The position numbers and the translations under genes are program-made. A stretch of DNA of 64,000 nt from Flavimobilis massiliensis (GTDB lineage Bacteria > Actinomycetota > Actinomycetes > Actinomycetales > Cellulomonadaceae), in assembly GCF_900240335.1 (NCBI RefSeq), contig NZ_LT964979.1, positions 2,356,001 through 2,420,000 of the forward strand, written 5' to 3'. This document shows, in pieces, positions 49,601-59,326 of the stretch (the first letter of the stretch is position 1; every line of letters begins with the position of its first letter). Below the pieces are notes generated by a model. It had not been told where the DNA came from. It saw only the letters and a list, made by a program, of their open reading frames with translations, and ran no database searches.

Positions 49601-52600
49601 ATGGTGACCTTCGACGACGTCGTCCCGGAGGCGGTTGCGCTCGCGCGCCGCTGGCTCGCCGCGACCGCGCGCGACGAGACGCCCGCCGAACGCCGCTCGA
49701 CCCGTCGCCTCGCGTCGCTCGTCGCCGACCCCGACGGGCTCGAGCTCGCCCTCCGGTTCGTCGACCGCGTCGTCAGGCCCCGCGACCCGCGCGTCGCAGC
49801 GCACGAGCTCGCCGCCCTCGGCCGCGCAGGCCTGCACCCCGCCTTCCTCGGTCCCGCCGACCGCGTGCTGCTCGGCGCAGGGTCGCGCCTCGCCCCGCTC
49901 GCCCCGCGCCTCGCAGTGCCGGCTGCGCACGCCCGCATGCGCCAGATGATCGGGCACCTCATCGCCGACGCGACGCACCTCGGCCCGCACCTCTCGCGCC
50001 TACGGGGCGGCGGCTTCCACGTCAACGTCAACCTCCTCGGCGAGGCCGTCCTCGGTGAGGCCGAGGCCGCGTCGCGGGCCGCCCGCCTGCGCACGCTCGT
50101 CGCGCGGGAGGACGTCGACCACGTCTCCGTCAAGGTGTCCGCGCTCGTCCCGCAGATCGTCACGTGGGACCTCGACGGGTCCCGTGCGCGCGTCCTGGCG
50201 CGGCTGCGGCCGCTCGCGCGCGCCGCGAGCGCGCACGGCACGCACCTCGCGCTCGACATGGAGGAGTACCGGGACCTCACGCTCACGCTCGCGGTCGTCG
50301 CCGAGCTCGCCGACGACCCCGGGCTGCGCGACCTGCGGCTCGGTGTCGCCCTCCAGGCGTACCTGCCCGACTCCCGGGCTGCGCTCGAGGAGGTCATCCA
50401 TCTCTCCAGGAGGCGCGAGGCTGCAGGCGGGCGGCCGCTGCGCGTGCGGCTCGTCAAGGGCGCGAACCTCGCGATGGAGCGCGTCGAGGCCGAGCTCCAC
50501 GGCTGGGAGCAGACGGTCTACCCCACGAAGGCGGAGGTCGACGCGTCATACCTCGACCTGCTCGACCTTGCGCTCACGCCCGGGCTCGGGCTGCGCGTCG
50601 GCGTCGCGAGCCACAACCTCTTCCACGTCGCGGCCGCGCACCTGCTCGCGACCGAGCGCGGCGAGGCCGGGCGCATGGAGGTCGAGATGCTCCACGGCAT
50701 GGCGCCCGCGCAGGCACGCGCCGTGCGGGCCGCGACGGGCAGCGTGCTCCTCTACGTGCCGGCCGTCGACCCGGCGGACCTCGACGTCGCCGTCGGCTAC
50801 CTCGTGCGGCGCCTCGAAGAAAACGCCGCGCCGCAGAACTTCCTCCACGCGATGACGGCCGGGGCAGCGGCGCTCGACGCGCAGGAGGCGGCGTTCCGCG
50901 CGGCGGTGACGGCGGCCGGGACGGTCGACCGCACCCCGCGCCGGCTGCGCGCGGCTGCTCGCGGGGGCGAGGAACCCGAGTTCTGGAACGTGCCCGACCT
51001 CGACCCCGCCCTCGCCGACGTGCGGGAGCGGGCCGCCCGCATGCGGGACGGGGCCGCGCCGCCCGCCGAGCCTGCGCCGCTCGTTCCCGTGACGATCACG
51101 GCCGCGGCCGACGCCGTCGTCGCGCGCGCGGTCGAGGTGGGCGCGACCTGGGCGGCCGTCCCGCCCCGCGCCCGCGGGCAAGCGTTGAGGAGGGCGGCCG
51201 AGCTCCTCGAGGAGCGTCGCGACGCGATCGCGCAGACGGCGGTCGCGGAGGCAGGCAAGACCGTCGCGGAGATCGACCCGGAGATCTCGGAGGCGATCGA
51301 CCTCGCCCGCTGGTACGCGGGGTCCGCCGAACGGCTCGACCCTGACCACAGGGACGCGGACCCGGACGCCGTCCACAGGCCGTCGGGCGTCACGCTCGTC
51401 ACCCCGCCGTGGAACTTCCCCGTCGCGATCCCGCTCGGCTCCGCGCTCGCGTCGCTCGCCGCGGGCTCGCCCGCGCTCCTCAAGCCCTCGCACCTCACGC
51501 CCCGGTCCGCCGCCATGGCGGCGGGCGCGGTGCGCGACGCGCTCACGGAGACGGGACACGCGCCCGACGTCCTCCAGGTGCTCGACGTCGCCGGCCGCGG
51601 CGAGGCCGACGTCGGCAGCCACCTCGTGCGCCACCCCGACATCGCGCGCGTCCTGCTCACGGGCTCGCTCGCGACCGCGCAGCTCTTCGCGCGCATGCGC
51701 CCGGGCCTCGACGTCCTCGCGGAGACGTCGGGCAAGAACGCCATGATCGTCACGCCGTCCGCCGACGTCGACCTCGCCGTCGCCGACACTGTCCGCTCCG
51801 CGTTCGGTCACGCCGGGCAGAAGTGCTCGGCGGCGTCGCTCCTCGTCCTCGCCGGTTCCGCGGGCACCGACGACCGCCTGCGCCGCCAGCTCGCCGACGC
51901 CGTGACGTCCCTCGCCGTCGGGCCCGCGACCGCCGCCGGCACCGTCATGGGCCCGCTCACCCCCGCAGCCGACGGTGACCTCCTGCGCGCCCTCACGACC
52001 CTCGAGCCCGGCGAGAGCTGGCTCGTTGAGCCCCACCGCCTCGACGACACGGGGCGGCTGTGGACCCCTGGTGTGCGGGCCGGGGTCCAGCCCGGCTCGT
52101 GGTTCGCCCGCACGGAGGCGTTCGGTCCCGTCCTCGGCGTCGTCCGCGTCCCGACGCTCGACGACGCGATCGACGTGGTCAACAGCGTCGACCTCGGCCT
52201 CACGAGCGGCCTGCACTCGCTCGACGACGACGAGATCGACCGCTGGACCGAGCGCGTCGAGGCCGGGAACCTCTACGTCAACCGGCACACGACCGGCGCG
52301 ATCGTCCGCCGCCAACCGTTCGGCGGCTGGAAGGCGTCCGTCGTCGGGCCCGGAGCCAAGGCCGGAGGCCCCCACTACGTCGCGCAGATCGGCACGTGGA
52401 CCGACGCCCCCGACCTGCCCGACCGCGAGACCGCGCCCGGCGCGTGGCTCGCGCGGGCGGGAGAGTCGGATGGGCGCTGGTGGCGCGAGGAGTTCTCGCG
52501 CGAGCATGACCCGAGCGGCCTCACCGTCGAGTCGAACGTCCTGCGCTACCGGCCTCTGCCGCACGCGACCGTGCGTGTCGGACCCGGCGCGCTTGCAGTC

Positions 52601-53014
52601 GAGGTGACGCGCGTGCTCGCCGCCGCCGAGCGGTGCGGGGTGCGCGTCGACGTGTCGGTCGACCCGGGCGTCGTGCACGGCCGCGTCCCGGCGCCGAGCG
52701 GGCACATGGCAGCGCGCCCGAACGAGGCCACGACAGCGGCGGTCGGTACCCTCGACCTCGCGCTGCCCGACGACGCGCGCGTCGAGGACGCCCGCGCGTT
52801 CGCGTCGCGCGTCGCCGCCGGGGACGTCGACGGGCGCGTCCGCGTCGTCGGGCGCAGTCCCGGACTTCGCGAGTCCGCCGCAGGCCGGACCGGGTTCGTC
52901 ACCGTGCTCGACGCCCCCGTTGTCGCCTCCGGTGGACGCGAGCTCCTCGCGTTCCTGCGCGAGCAGGCCGTGAGTCGCACGCGGCACCGCTACGGGCACG
53001 TCGAGACGGGCTAG
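49601..53014 (+). CDS. putA: bifunctional proline dehydrogenase / glutamate semialdehyde dehydrogenase
   Basis: A 1137-residue enzyme oxidising proline to glutamate in two linked steps. The PRODH barrel spans about residues 90-450 (DVDHVSVKVSALVPQI, LALDMEEYRDLTLTL, RVRLVKGANLAMER). The aldehyde dehydrogenase domain spans about 500-980 (VTLVTPPWNFPVAIPLGSAL, LAETSGKNAMIVTPS, catalytic Cys in GHAGQKCSAASLLV, PFGGWKASVVGPGAKAGG). A ~130-residue C-terminal extension follows. No DNA-binding domain, so it is purely enzymatic. The ATG follows GAGG. Confidence 0.95.
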   Translation: MVTFDDVVPEAVALARRWLAATARDETPAERRSTRRLASLVADPDGLELALRFVDRVVRPRDPRVAAHELAALGRAGLHPAFLGPADRVLLGAGSRLAPLAPRLAVPAAHARMRQMIGHLIADATHLGPHLSRLRGGGFHVNVNLLGEAVLGEAEAASRAARLRTLVAREDVDHVSVKVSALVPQIVTWDLDGSRARVLARLRPLARAASAHGTHLALDMEEYRDLTLTLAVVAELADDPGLRDLRLGVALQAYLPDSRAALEEVIHLSRRREAAGGRPLRVRLVKGANLAMERVEAELHGWEQTVYPTKAEVDASYLDLLDLALTPGLGLRVGVASHNLFHVAAAHLLATERGEAGRMEVEMLHGMAPAQARAVRAATGSVLLYVPAVDPADLDVAVGYLVRRLEENAAPQNFLHAMTAGAAALDAQEAAFRAAVTAAGTVDRTPRRLRAAARGGEEPEFWNVPDLDPALADVRERAARMRDGAAPPAEPAPLVPVTITAAADAVVARAVEVGATWAAVPPRARGQALRRAAELLEERRDAIAQTAVAEAGKTVAEIDPEISEAIDLARWYAGSAERLDPDHRDADPDAVHRPSGVTLVTPPWNFPVAIPLGSALASLAAGSPALLKPSHLTPRSAAMAAGAVRDALTETGHAPDVLQVLDVAGRGEADVGSHLVRHPDIARVLLTGSLATAQLFARMRPGLDVLAETSGKNAMIVTPSADVDLAVADTVRSAFGHAGQKCSAASLLVLAGSAGTDDRLRRQLADAVTSLAVGPATAAGTVMGPLTPAADGDLLRALTTLEPGESWLVEPHRLDDTGRLWTPGVRAGVQPGSWFARTEAFGPVLGVVRVPTLDDAIDVVNSVDLGLTSGLHSLDDDEIDRWTERVEAGNLYVNRHTTGAIVRRQPFGGWKASVVGPGAKAGGPHYVAQIGTWTDAPDLPDRETAPGAWLARAGESDGRWWREEFSREHDPSGLTVESNVLRYRPLPHATVRVGPGALAVEVTRVLAAAERCGVRVDVSVDPGVVHGRVPAPSGHMAARPNEATTAAVGTLDLALPDDARVEDARAFASRVAAGDVDGRVRVVGRSPGLRESAAGRTGFVTVLDAPVVASGGRELLAFLREQAVSRTRHRYGHVETG

Positions 53015-53018
53015 GCCG

Positions 53019-53825
53019 TCAGGTGTGGCGCCGCCGCTGAACCGCCCACACGATTGCGCCCGCGACCGCCGCGAGCGCGACGCCCGCCGCGATCCCGCGG
53101 CGGGGCGTGAGGAACGCCTCGATCGCGACGGGGCGCGTGAACGTGAGGACGTCCCAGCCCTCCTCGGCCGCGAGACGGCGCAGCGCACGGTCCGGGTTGA
53201 CGACGAACCCGTGCCCGACGGTCCCGAGCATGGGCGCGTCCGTGATGGAGTCGGAGTAGGCGTAGGACTCCTCGAGGTCGTAGCCGTACTTCTCGGCGAG
53301 CTCGCGCACCGCGATCGCCTTGTTCTCCCCGTACGCGTAGAAGTCGATGCCGCCCGTGTAGCGGCCGTCCGCGACCTCCATGCGGGTCGCGACGACGCGG
53401 TCGGCGCCGAGCGCGGCCGCGATGGGCTCGACGACCTCCGTGCCGGACGCGGAGACGATGACGACGTCCCGCCCGGCCGCGTGATGCTCGGCCATGAGCT
53501 CGACGGCCTCGGCGTAGACGTACGGGTCGATGAGGTCGTGGAGGGTCTCGGCGACGATCTCGCTCACCTGCGCGACGTCCCAGCCCTCGACGAGCGCGGA
53601 GAGCGTGCGGCGCATGCGCTCGGTCTGCTCGGCGTCCGCGCCGCCCGCCATGTAGAGGACGTGCGCGTACGCGGAGCGCAGCATCGCGCGGCGCGAGAGA
53701 AGACCGCCGGCGGCGAAGGGTCGGGAGAACGCGGACACGCTCGACGTCGCGATGACGGTCTTGTCGAGGTCGAAGAACGCGGCGGTCGGCCGGGGCCGTG
53801 ACGCCGCAGGTCGCTGCGCGGTCAC
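53019..53825 (-). CDS. HAD-IB family phosphatase with C-terminal membrane helix
   Basis: A 268-residue HAD hydrolase. Motif I AAFFDLDKTVIA, motif II VIVSASGTEVVEPI, motif III and IV region YGENKAIAVREL and YSDSITDAPMLGTVG. It ends with one membrane helix (GIAAGVALAAVAGAIVWAV) and a basic tail. SerB-like HAD proteins sit at this place beside ssd/tad genes in many actinobacteria (in mycobacteria Rv3661, from memory). GTG 53825 is preferred; an upstream ATG near 53872 in the same frame is possible. Substrate unknown. Confidence 0.88.
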   Translation of the reverse strand: MTAQRPAASRPRPTAAFFDLDKTVIATSSVSAFSRPFAAGGLLSRRAMLRSAYAHVLYMAGGADAEQTERMRRTLSALVEGWDVAQVSEIVAETLHDLIDPYVYAEAVELMAEHHAAGRDVVIVSASGTEVVEPIAAALGADRVVATRMEVADGRYTGGIDFYAYGENKAIAVRELAEKYGYDLEESYAYSDSITDAPMLGTVGHGFVVNPDRALRRLAAEEGWDVLTFTRPVAIEAFLTPRRGIAAGVALAAVAGAIVWAVQRRRHT

Positions 53826-53966
53826 GGGACCGAGCCTAGCGGCACGGCTGACCACAGGCCGGGCGGCCGGCATCCCGTCCACAGATCCGGGACGAGGGAT
53901 CGCGCGGTGCGTGCCGACGGGGGAACGTCGGCTGCGGAACGTGCGCGACGAGACCCGGAGGTGACC

Positions 53967-54785
53967 ATGGCGCTGTGGACCGTGCCGCCCGTCAACGAGG
54001 CCGCCACGCGGACGGCGCCCGCCGACGCCGTGTGGGACGTGGGCCCGACCATGCTCGCCGCACCGCCCTCCGGCCTGCGCACCGTCCTCGGCGTGAGCGG
54101 GGCACGCGGCGGGACCGGCGCGAGCACGCTCGCAGCCGCGTGCGCCCGCGCGCTCGCCCGGCGCGACGGCGCGTGCGTCCTCGTCGACCTCGACGAGGAC
54201 GGCGGCGGCATCGACGTCCTCTGCGGGATCGAGGACCAGCCCGGCCTGCGCTGGGCGGACCTGCGCGACGCGACCGGCGACGTGCCGGCAGCCGAGATCC
54301 GCGCGCTCCTGCCGACCTGGGGCGACGTCGACGTGCTCAGCCACGACCGGGCCCGCCCCGGCGAGGTCGCGCCCGCCGCGCTCCACGACGTCCTCGAAGC
54401 CCTCGGCGCGTCCGTGCCGCTCGTCCTCGACCTGCCCCGGCACGTGCGCTCGCGGCCGCCCGTGCCCGTCGACCTCCATGTGCTCGTCGTGCCGCGCGAC
54501 CTCCAAGGCATTGCCGCCGCGCAGCGCAGCCTCCACGACCTCCACCCCGCCGCCCCGGTGCGGCTCGTGACGTCAGGCGCAGCACCGGGTGGTCTCACCG
54601 AGGGCGTCGTCGCGGACGCCGTCGGCGTCGACGTCCTCGCCCGGCTCCACGTCGACCGCACACTGCCGCGCGCCGTCGAACGAGGCGTCGGCCCCTGCGG
54701 GCCGCGCCTGCACCGCACGGCGCTCGCGGTGCTCGGCGCGCTCGAGCGCGCCCGCGCGCCGCTCGCCGCCGGGAGCCGGCCATGA
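53967..54785 (+). CDS. CpaE/Ssd-like ParA-family ATPase of the tad locus
   Basis: A 272-residue MinD/ParA-like protein. A deviant Walker A motif GARGGTGASTLAAACA is followed by VLVDLDEDGGGIDVLCGIED; the C-terminal half has LHVLVVPRDLQGIAAAQRSL. Called CpaE or 'septum site determining' Ssd in relatives; it probably localises the Flp-pilus apparatus. The ATG follows GGAGG by 5 bases. First gene of an eight-gene plus-strand run with overlapping ends. Confidence 0.88.
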   Translation: MALWTVPPVNEAATRTAPADAVWDVGPTMLAAPPSGLRTVLGVSGARGGTGASTLAAACARALARRDGACVLVDLDEDGGGIDVLCGIEDQPGLRWADLRDATGDVPAAEIRALLPTWGDVDVLSHDRARPGEVAPAALHDVLEALGASVPLVLDLPRHVRSRPPVPVDLHVLVVPRDLQGIAAAQRSLHDLHPAAPVRLVTSGAAPGGLTEGVVADAVGVDVLARLHVDRTLPRAVERGVGPCGPRLHRTALAVLGALERARAPLAAGSRP

Positions 54786-55942
54786 GGACGTGCGACGACG
54801 CGCTGCTCGCCGACGTCCGTGCACGTCTCGCGACCGTGCCCGCGGGCGCGGCCGACCTTCAGGACGTCGTCCGCGACGCCGTCCGCCGCCGCGGCGTCGT
54901 CCTCGGCTCGCACGCGCTCGAACGGCTCGTCCACGACGTGCGCGACGCGACCTACGGCGCCGGCCCACTCCAGGCGCTGCTCGACGAGCCCGGCGTCACC
55001 GACGTCCTCGTCAACGGGCCGCGCGACGTGTGGATCGACCGGGGCGACGGGCTCGAGCCCGTCCCGATCGACCTCGGCACGGACGACGACGTGCGCGCTC
55101 TCGCCGTCCACCTCGCCGCCGCGGGAGGGCAGCGGCTCGACGACGCGAGCCCCGTCGTCGACGCCCGCCTGCCCGACGGCACGCGGCTGCACGCGGTCGT
55201 CGCACCCGTGTGCCCGCGGGGCGCGGTCGTGTCGCTGCGCGTCCTGAGGCCCGGCGGCCTGCCCTACACCGAGCTTGTCGCGGCAGGCATGCTCCCACCC
55301 GGCAGCAGCGACCTTCTGCCCGCGCTCGTGACGTCGCGCGCGAACGTCGTCGTGGCCGGTGCGACGGGAAGCGGCAAGACGACGCTGCTCGCGGCGCTGC
55401 TCGCGCTCGTCCCCGGCGACGAGCGGATCGTCGTCGTCGAGGAGGCACGCGAGCTCGTCCCGACGCACCCCCACGTCCTCCACCTGCTTGCGCGACGCCC
55501 CAACGTCGAGGGGCGGGGCGAGGTGACGCTCGCCGACCTCGTCCGCGCGACCTTGCGCATGCGACCCGACAGGATCGTCCTCGGCGAGTGCCGGGGCGCC
55601 GAGGTGCGCGAGCTCCTCACCGCTCTCAACACGGGGCACGACGGCGGCTGGGCGACCCTCCACGCGAACTCCGCCGCTGACGTGCCAGCTCGGCTCGCGG
55701 CGCTTGGCGCGCTCGCCGGCCTCGCGCCGGAGGCTGTGGCAGCGCAGGCCGCGGCGGCTCTCGACGCGGTCGTCCACGTGCGCCGCACCGCTGGGCACCG
55801 GCACGTCGCCGAGGTCGGGACCGTCGCCCTCGACGCGGGGCAGCTCGTCGTCACGCCTGCTCTCACGTGGGACGGCCACGGCGCACCGGGCCGCGGGCCC
55901 GGCTGGGAGCGGCTCGTCGACCGTCTCGGTGAGGGCCCGTGA
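54782..55942 (+). CDS. tadA: TadA/CpaF-type secretion ATPase
   Basis: A 386-residue cytosolic ATPase powering Flp/Tad pilus assembly. GPLQALLDEPGVTDVLVNGP begins the N-domain, Walker A is VAGATGSGKTTLLAALLAL, Asp box VVVEEARELVP, Walker B MRPDRIVLGECRGAEVREL, His box GHDGGWATLHANS. It overlaps the ssd gene by ATGA and the tadB gene by GTGA. Confidence 0.95.
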   Translation: MRTCDDALLADVRARLATVPAGAADLQDVVRDAVRRRGVVLGSHALERLVHDVRDATYGAGPLQALLDEPGVTDVLVNGPRDVWIDRGDGLEPVPIDLGTDDDVRALAVHLAAAGGQRLDDASPVVDARLPDGTRLHAVVAPVCPRGAVVSLRVLRPGGLPYTELVAAGMLPPGSSDLLPALVTSRANVVVAGATGSGKTTLLAALLALVPGDERIVVVEEARELVPTHPHVLHLLARRPNVEGRGEVTLADLVRATLRMRPDRIVLGECRGAEVRELLTALNTGHDGGWATLHANSAADVPARLAALGALAGLAPEAVAAQAAAALDAVVHVRRTAGHRHVAEVGTVALDAGQLVVTPALTWDGHGAPGRGPGWERLVDRLGEGP

Positions 55943-56661
55943 CGGCCGTCGTCGTCGGAGCGCTCGTCGGCGTGCTCGCGTTCCTCGCCGCGGGCGGCGT
56001 GCCGCGCTCGGGCGTGCGGCCGGTCCGCACGACCACGGAGTCGACGCTGCGCGCGCCGGGCAGTGCGGTCGACGTGCTGCTCGCGACCGTTGCCGCCTCG
56101 CTGCGGGCCGGCACCCCGCCCGCGCACGCGTGGGCGCACGCCGGGGTGCTCGCGACGCCCGACGGCGTCCCGCACGCCGGCTCGCTCGCCCTGCGGATCG
56201 ACGGCTCGGCCCGTGAGGACCCCGACGACGACAGCGTGACGGACCGTACCGACGACGCACGCGCGCCGCGCCCACGGCCGGGGAGGCGGCGCCGCCACGG
56301 GCCCGCCGCCGCACGGGAACGCCGCGCGCAGGTTGCCGCCCTCGTCGCGGCCAGCCGTGTCGCCGCGCGGCTCGGCGCCCCGCTCGCCGACACCCTCGAG
56401 CACGTCGGCCGCGAGGCCGTCGCCGCCGAGACCCGTGCCGCACGACGCCGCGCCGCACTCGCCGGCCCCCGCGCGACCGCGCGACTCCTTGCCTGGCTGC
56501 CGCTGCTCGGACTCCTCGTCGCGAGCCTCCTCGGCGGTGACCCCGTGAACACCGTGCTCGGCGGGGGCCCTGGCGCCGTCTCCGTCACGTGCGGCGCGCT
56601 CGCGCTCGCAGCCGGACACCGCTGGATCCGGGTGCTCGTGCGACAGGCGGAACACCCGTGA
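55939..56661 (+). CDS. TadB-like type II secretion F-domain membrane protein
   Basis: A 240-residue membrane protein. An N-terminal helix is followed by the RAPGSAVDVLLATVAASLRA segment, a cytoplasmic region rich in Arg and Pro, and a C-terminal pair of helices (LLAWLPLLGLLVASLLGG and SVTCGALALAAGHRWIRVL). RVAARLGAPLADTLEHVGRE matches the F-domain helix. Shorter than proteobacterial TadB, as usual in actinobacteria. Forms the membrane platform with the TadC-like protein. Confidence 0.85.
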   Translation: MTAVVVGALVGVLAFLAAGGVPRSGVRPVRTTTESTLRAPGSAVDVLLATVAASLRAGTPPAHAWAHAGVLATPDGVPHAGSLALRIDGSAREDPDDDSVTDRTDDARAPRPRPGRRRRHGPAAARERRAQVAALVAASRVAARLGAPLADTLEHVGREAVAAETRAARRRAALAGPRATARLLAWLPLLGLLVASLLGGDPVNTVLGGGPGAVSVTCGALALAAGHRWIRVLVRQAEHP

Positions 56662-57392
56662 CGGACCCGGCCGCGCTCGTCGTCCTCGGCACGGCGCTCC
56701 TCCTCGCCGCGTCGGGCGGCGGGTGGGGGAGAGGTCGCGGTGTCCGTGGCCCAGGGAGAGCGGTGAACGACGGCGCGCGGGACGGTCGCACGCTGGCCGA
56801 CGGCCCCGACCCGGGGCGCGCGGCGTCGGCAGGGCGGTCCGTCGCCGCGGCCTCGGCCACGGACGACGCCGAGAGCGCCGACGGCCCCGTCGACGACGTC
56901 GGTGTCGTGCTCGAGCTGCTCGCCGTCGCGACGGGAGCCACGTCGCTGCCGGACGCCCTCCGCGTCGTCGGGGACGCGGTCGACGGCCCGACCGGCCGCG
57001 GCCTCGTCACCGCGGGAGCCGCGCTCGTCCTCGGCGCCGCGTGGGACGAGGCCTGGGCCGCGGCAGGCGCCGAGGGGAAGCCGCCGGACGTCGCCGTCGG
57101 CCGCCGGACCAGACGCTCTGTACGCTCAGCGGGGCACAGCGGCACCCGACCGCGCATCCTCGACCTCGTCGCCGACTGCCTCCGCCCCGCCTGGGAGCAG
57201 GGCGCCGCCCCCGGGGCCGCGCTCCGCGCCGCACGTGACCGGCACGACCGCGAGGCCGACGCGCGCGCCGTTGAGGCCGCAGAACGGCTCTCCGTACGTC
57301 TCGTCATCCCCCTCGGCCTGTGCCTCCTGCCCGCGTTCACGCTGCTCGGGCTCGTGCCCGCGGTCATCGCGCTCGGCACGGGACTCCTCTGA
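56658..57392 (+). CDS. TadC-like type II secretion F-domain membrane protein
   Basis: A 244-residue membrane protein. VVLELLAVATGATSLPDALR and QGAAPGAALRAARDRHDREA flank the cytoplasmic F-domain, and the C-terminal helices LVIPLGLCLLPAFTLLGLVP and AVIALGTGLL end it. The GTG overlaps the tadB stop. Partner of the TadB-like protein. Confidence 0.85.
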   Translation: MTDPAALVVLGTALLLAASGGGWGRGRGVRGPGRAVNDGARDGRTLADGPDPGRAASAGRSVAAASATDDAESADGPVDDVGVVLELLAVATGATSLPDALRVVGDAVDGPTGRGLVTAGAALVLGAAWDEAWAAAGAEGKPPDVAVGRRTRRSVRSAGHSGTRPRILDLVADCLRPAWEQGAAPGAALRAARDRHDREADARAVEAAERLSVRLVIPLGLCLLPAFTLLGLVPAVIALGTGLL

Positions 57393-57488
57393 GCCGACCC
57401 ACGACCGACCCGCCGCCGAAACATGACGGAAGCACGCTCCACCTAGCGTCGGACGCGGAACCGCGCCCCGCGTGGAAGGAGCCCGTCC

Positions 57489-58403
57489 GTGAGCGTCCAG
57501 GTGAGCTGCACCGCCCTCGTCGTCCCCCGCACCATCGACGTGCGTACGCTTGCGCGCGCCTGGTTCCCGCACGCCACGTGGCTGCGCGAACCGCTCGCCC
57601 CCCGTCCCGCGCAGGCACTCGTCGGGGCGCGGTTCCGGGGAGCGCCGGCCACCGACGAGAACGGTGCGCTCGGGCTCCTCGAGGTCGCTGACGGTGTACG
57701 CGTCGTCGGGCCCTTCCCGACCGCGCGCGACGACGAGGTGACGTGGTGGGTCACCGAGGTCGACGAGGACGGGAGTACCGGGTCGGTCGCCCGCGCGTGG
57801 GCGCGCGCCGTCGCCGCGCACACCGCAGGGGCGACCGGCACACCTGCCCACCCGGCGGCGGGCGCACTCGTCGCAGCCGTCGAGCATGCGTGCCGCGCTC
57901 CCGGCGCAGGCCCCGACGCGGGCGTGCGCGAGGCCGCAGAGCGGGCGTGGGCCGACGTCCGTGCGACCGGGCTCGACCGGTCCGAGAGCGTCCGCGGCGG
58001 GTGGCGCACCCTCTTCTCACCCATGCTCGTCGACGTCCAGCAGGCCTTCGACCTGCTCGTCCGGCACGGTCTGCGGACGAGCCTCGACAACGTCGCCGAA
58101 CGCCACCGCGGCGTCGTCGGTGCCCTCGGGTTCACGCTCCTCGGGCGCACCGCGTTCGACGGGGCCGTCGTCCTGCGCATGTACCGCGCCGAGCTCGAGC
58201 CACCCGCGCTGCTCGAGCTCCCGTGGCGCGACCACGGTCCGTTCGCGTACGAGTTCACGTGGCAGCCCGAGCACGAGGGAGGCGAGGCCGTCGACGCGAT
58301 CGCCCGGCGCCGGGTGCTGCCGACGATCACGCGGCTCGCGCACGCGATGCGTGACGCGTGCACCGGCACGATCCTCACCGGGGACGGGTTCGTCGAGGCC
58401 TGA
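57489..58403 (+). CDS. unrecognised protein inside the tad locus
   Basis: A 304-residue soluble protein without signal peptide or membrane helix. CTALVVPRTIDVRTLARAWF, GARFRGAPATDENGALGLLE, VQQAFDLLVRHGLRTSLDNV and PFAYEFTWQPEHEGGEAVDA are visible but belong to no family I know. It starts 96 bases after tadC behind a strong AAGGAG site, breaking the otherwise overlapping gene run, and ends 204 bases before the pilin-like gene. It may have its own promoter. It could be an insertion or a lineage-specific pilus accessory protein. Confidence 0.75.
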   Translation: MSVQVSCTALVVPRTIDVRTLARAWFPHATWLREPLAPRPAQALVGARFRGAPATDENGALGLLEVADGVRVVGPFPTARDDEVTWWVTEVDEDGSTGSVARAWARAVAAHTAGATGTPAHPAAGALVAAVEHACRAPGAGPDAGVREAAERAWADVRATGLDRSESVRGGWRTLFSPMLVDVQQAFDLLVRHGLRTSLDNVAERHRGVVGALGFTLLGRTAFDGAVVLRMYRAELEPPALLELPWRDHGPFAYEFTWQPEHEGGEAVDAIARRRVLPTITRLAHAMRDACTGTILTGDGFVEA

Positions 58404-58607
58404 CGCCCCGGCGCGTGCGGGGCGGCGACCGTCCCGTGCCCGGATGCGCCGGCGTGCAGGGCTGCCCACAGGAGAGGGCGGCGGGAACCACGTCCACGGA
58501 TCTCGCCGCGCCCCTTCCGTGACCTCCCCGCACGGCCCACCGTGGTGCTCCGCGAGCCGCCCGGCCCGCACGAACCGCGGCCCCGGCCGCCGACCCGAGG
58601 AGGACCC

Positions 58608-58868
58608 ATGAGTGCCCTGACGCTCGTCCCCGACCCGCCCGCCGAGCACCCTGAGACCACCGGGGCGGACGACGCCCCCGTCCGCGGCTGGCTCGCGACA
58701 ACCGTCGCCCAGCTGCGCGCCCACCGCGAGCGCGGCGCCGCGACCGCCGAGTACGCCGTGACGATCATCGCGGCCGTCGGCCTCGCCGGCCTCCTCGTGA
58801 CGATCCTCGCGAGCAGCGACGTGCGCACGATGCTCCTCAAGATCGTCAAGCAGGCGCTGACGATCTGA
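58608..58868 (+). CDS. DUF4244 pilin-like protein
   Basis: An 86-residue small membrane protein. After ~45 residues comes RERGAATAEYAVTIIAAVGL, with the G-x(3)-T-x-E-Y cleavage-site pattern of Flp-type pilins, then a hydrophobic helix and a short VKQALTI end. This is the DUF4244 family, encoded in this position in tad loci (the pilin subunit candidate). Strong GAGGAGGA ribosome site. Its stop overlaps the TadE-like start (TGATG). Confidence 0.9.
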   Translation: MSALTLVPDPPAEHPETTGADDAPVRGWLATTVAQLRAHRERGAATAEYAVTIIAAVGLAGLLVTILASSDVRTMLLKIVKQALTI

Positions 58869-59326
58869 TGAGCGGCCAGCCACGACCGCGACCCCGCCGC
58901 GACGACCGCGGGTCCGTCACGGCCGAGGTCGCGGTCGTGCTGCCGGTCGTCGTCGTCGCGCTCCTCGTCGTCCTCACCGTCGCGGCCGTCGGCGTCGCGC
59001 ACCTGAGCGTGCTCGACGGCGCGCGGGCGGGCGCACGCGCCGCAGCGCTCGGGCTCGCCGAGCCCGACGCCGTCGCGGCAGCCCGCCGCGTCGCAGGCGC
59101 GACGGCGTCCGTCGATCTCGTCATGGCCGACGGCTGGGCGAGCGTCACCGTCCGGCGCGGCGTCGGCGACGGACGCGGCCCGCCCGGCGCGCTCGGCGTC
59201 ACCGCAACCGCGGTCGCGGCGGCCGAGGGACCCTGCTGCGGACGAGGCAGGGCGGCTCCGGGTGCGCGCGGACGCGGGACCGGACGCGCCGCGGGCGTTG
59301 CCGTCACCGATCCGTTCGGCCGGTGA
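58868..59326 (+). CDS. TadE-like minor pilin
   Basis: A 152-residue protein with a basic N-terminus, the pilin-like segment DRGSVTAEVAVVLPVVVVAL followed by one helix, and an extracytoplasmic Ala/Arg/Gly-rich domain with a CC pair (GPCCGRGR). Fits the TadE family of minor pilins. Overlaps both neighbours. Confidence 0.88.
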   Translation: MSGQPRPRPRRDDRGSVTAEVAVVLPVVVVALLVVLTVAAVGVAHLSVLDGARAGARAAALGLAEPDAVAAARRVAGATASVDLVMADGWASVTVRRGVGDGRGPPGALGVTATAVAAAEGPCCGRGRAAPGARGRGTGRAAGVAVTDPFGR

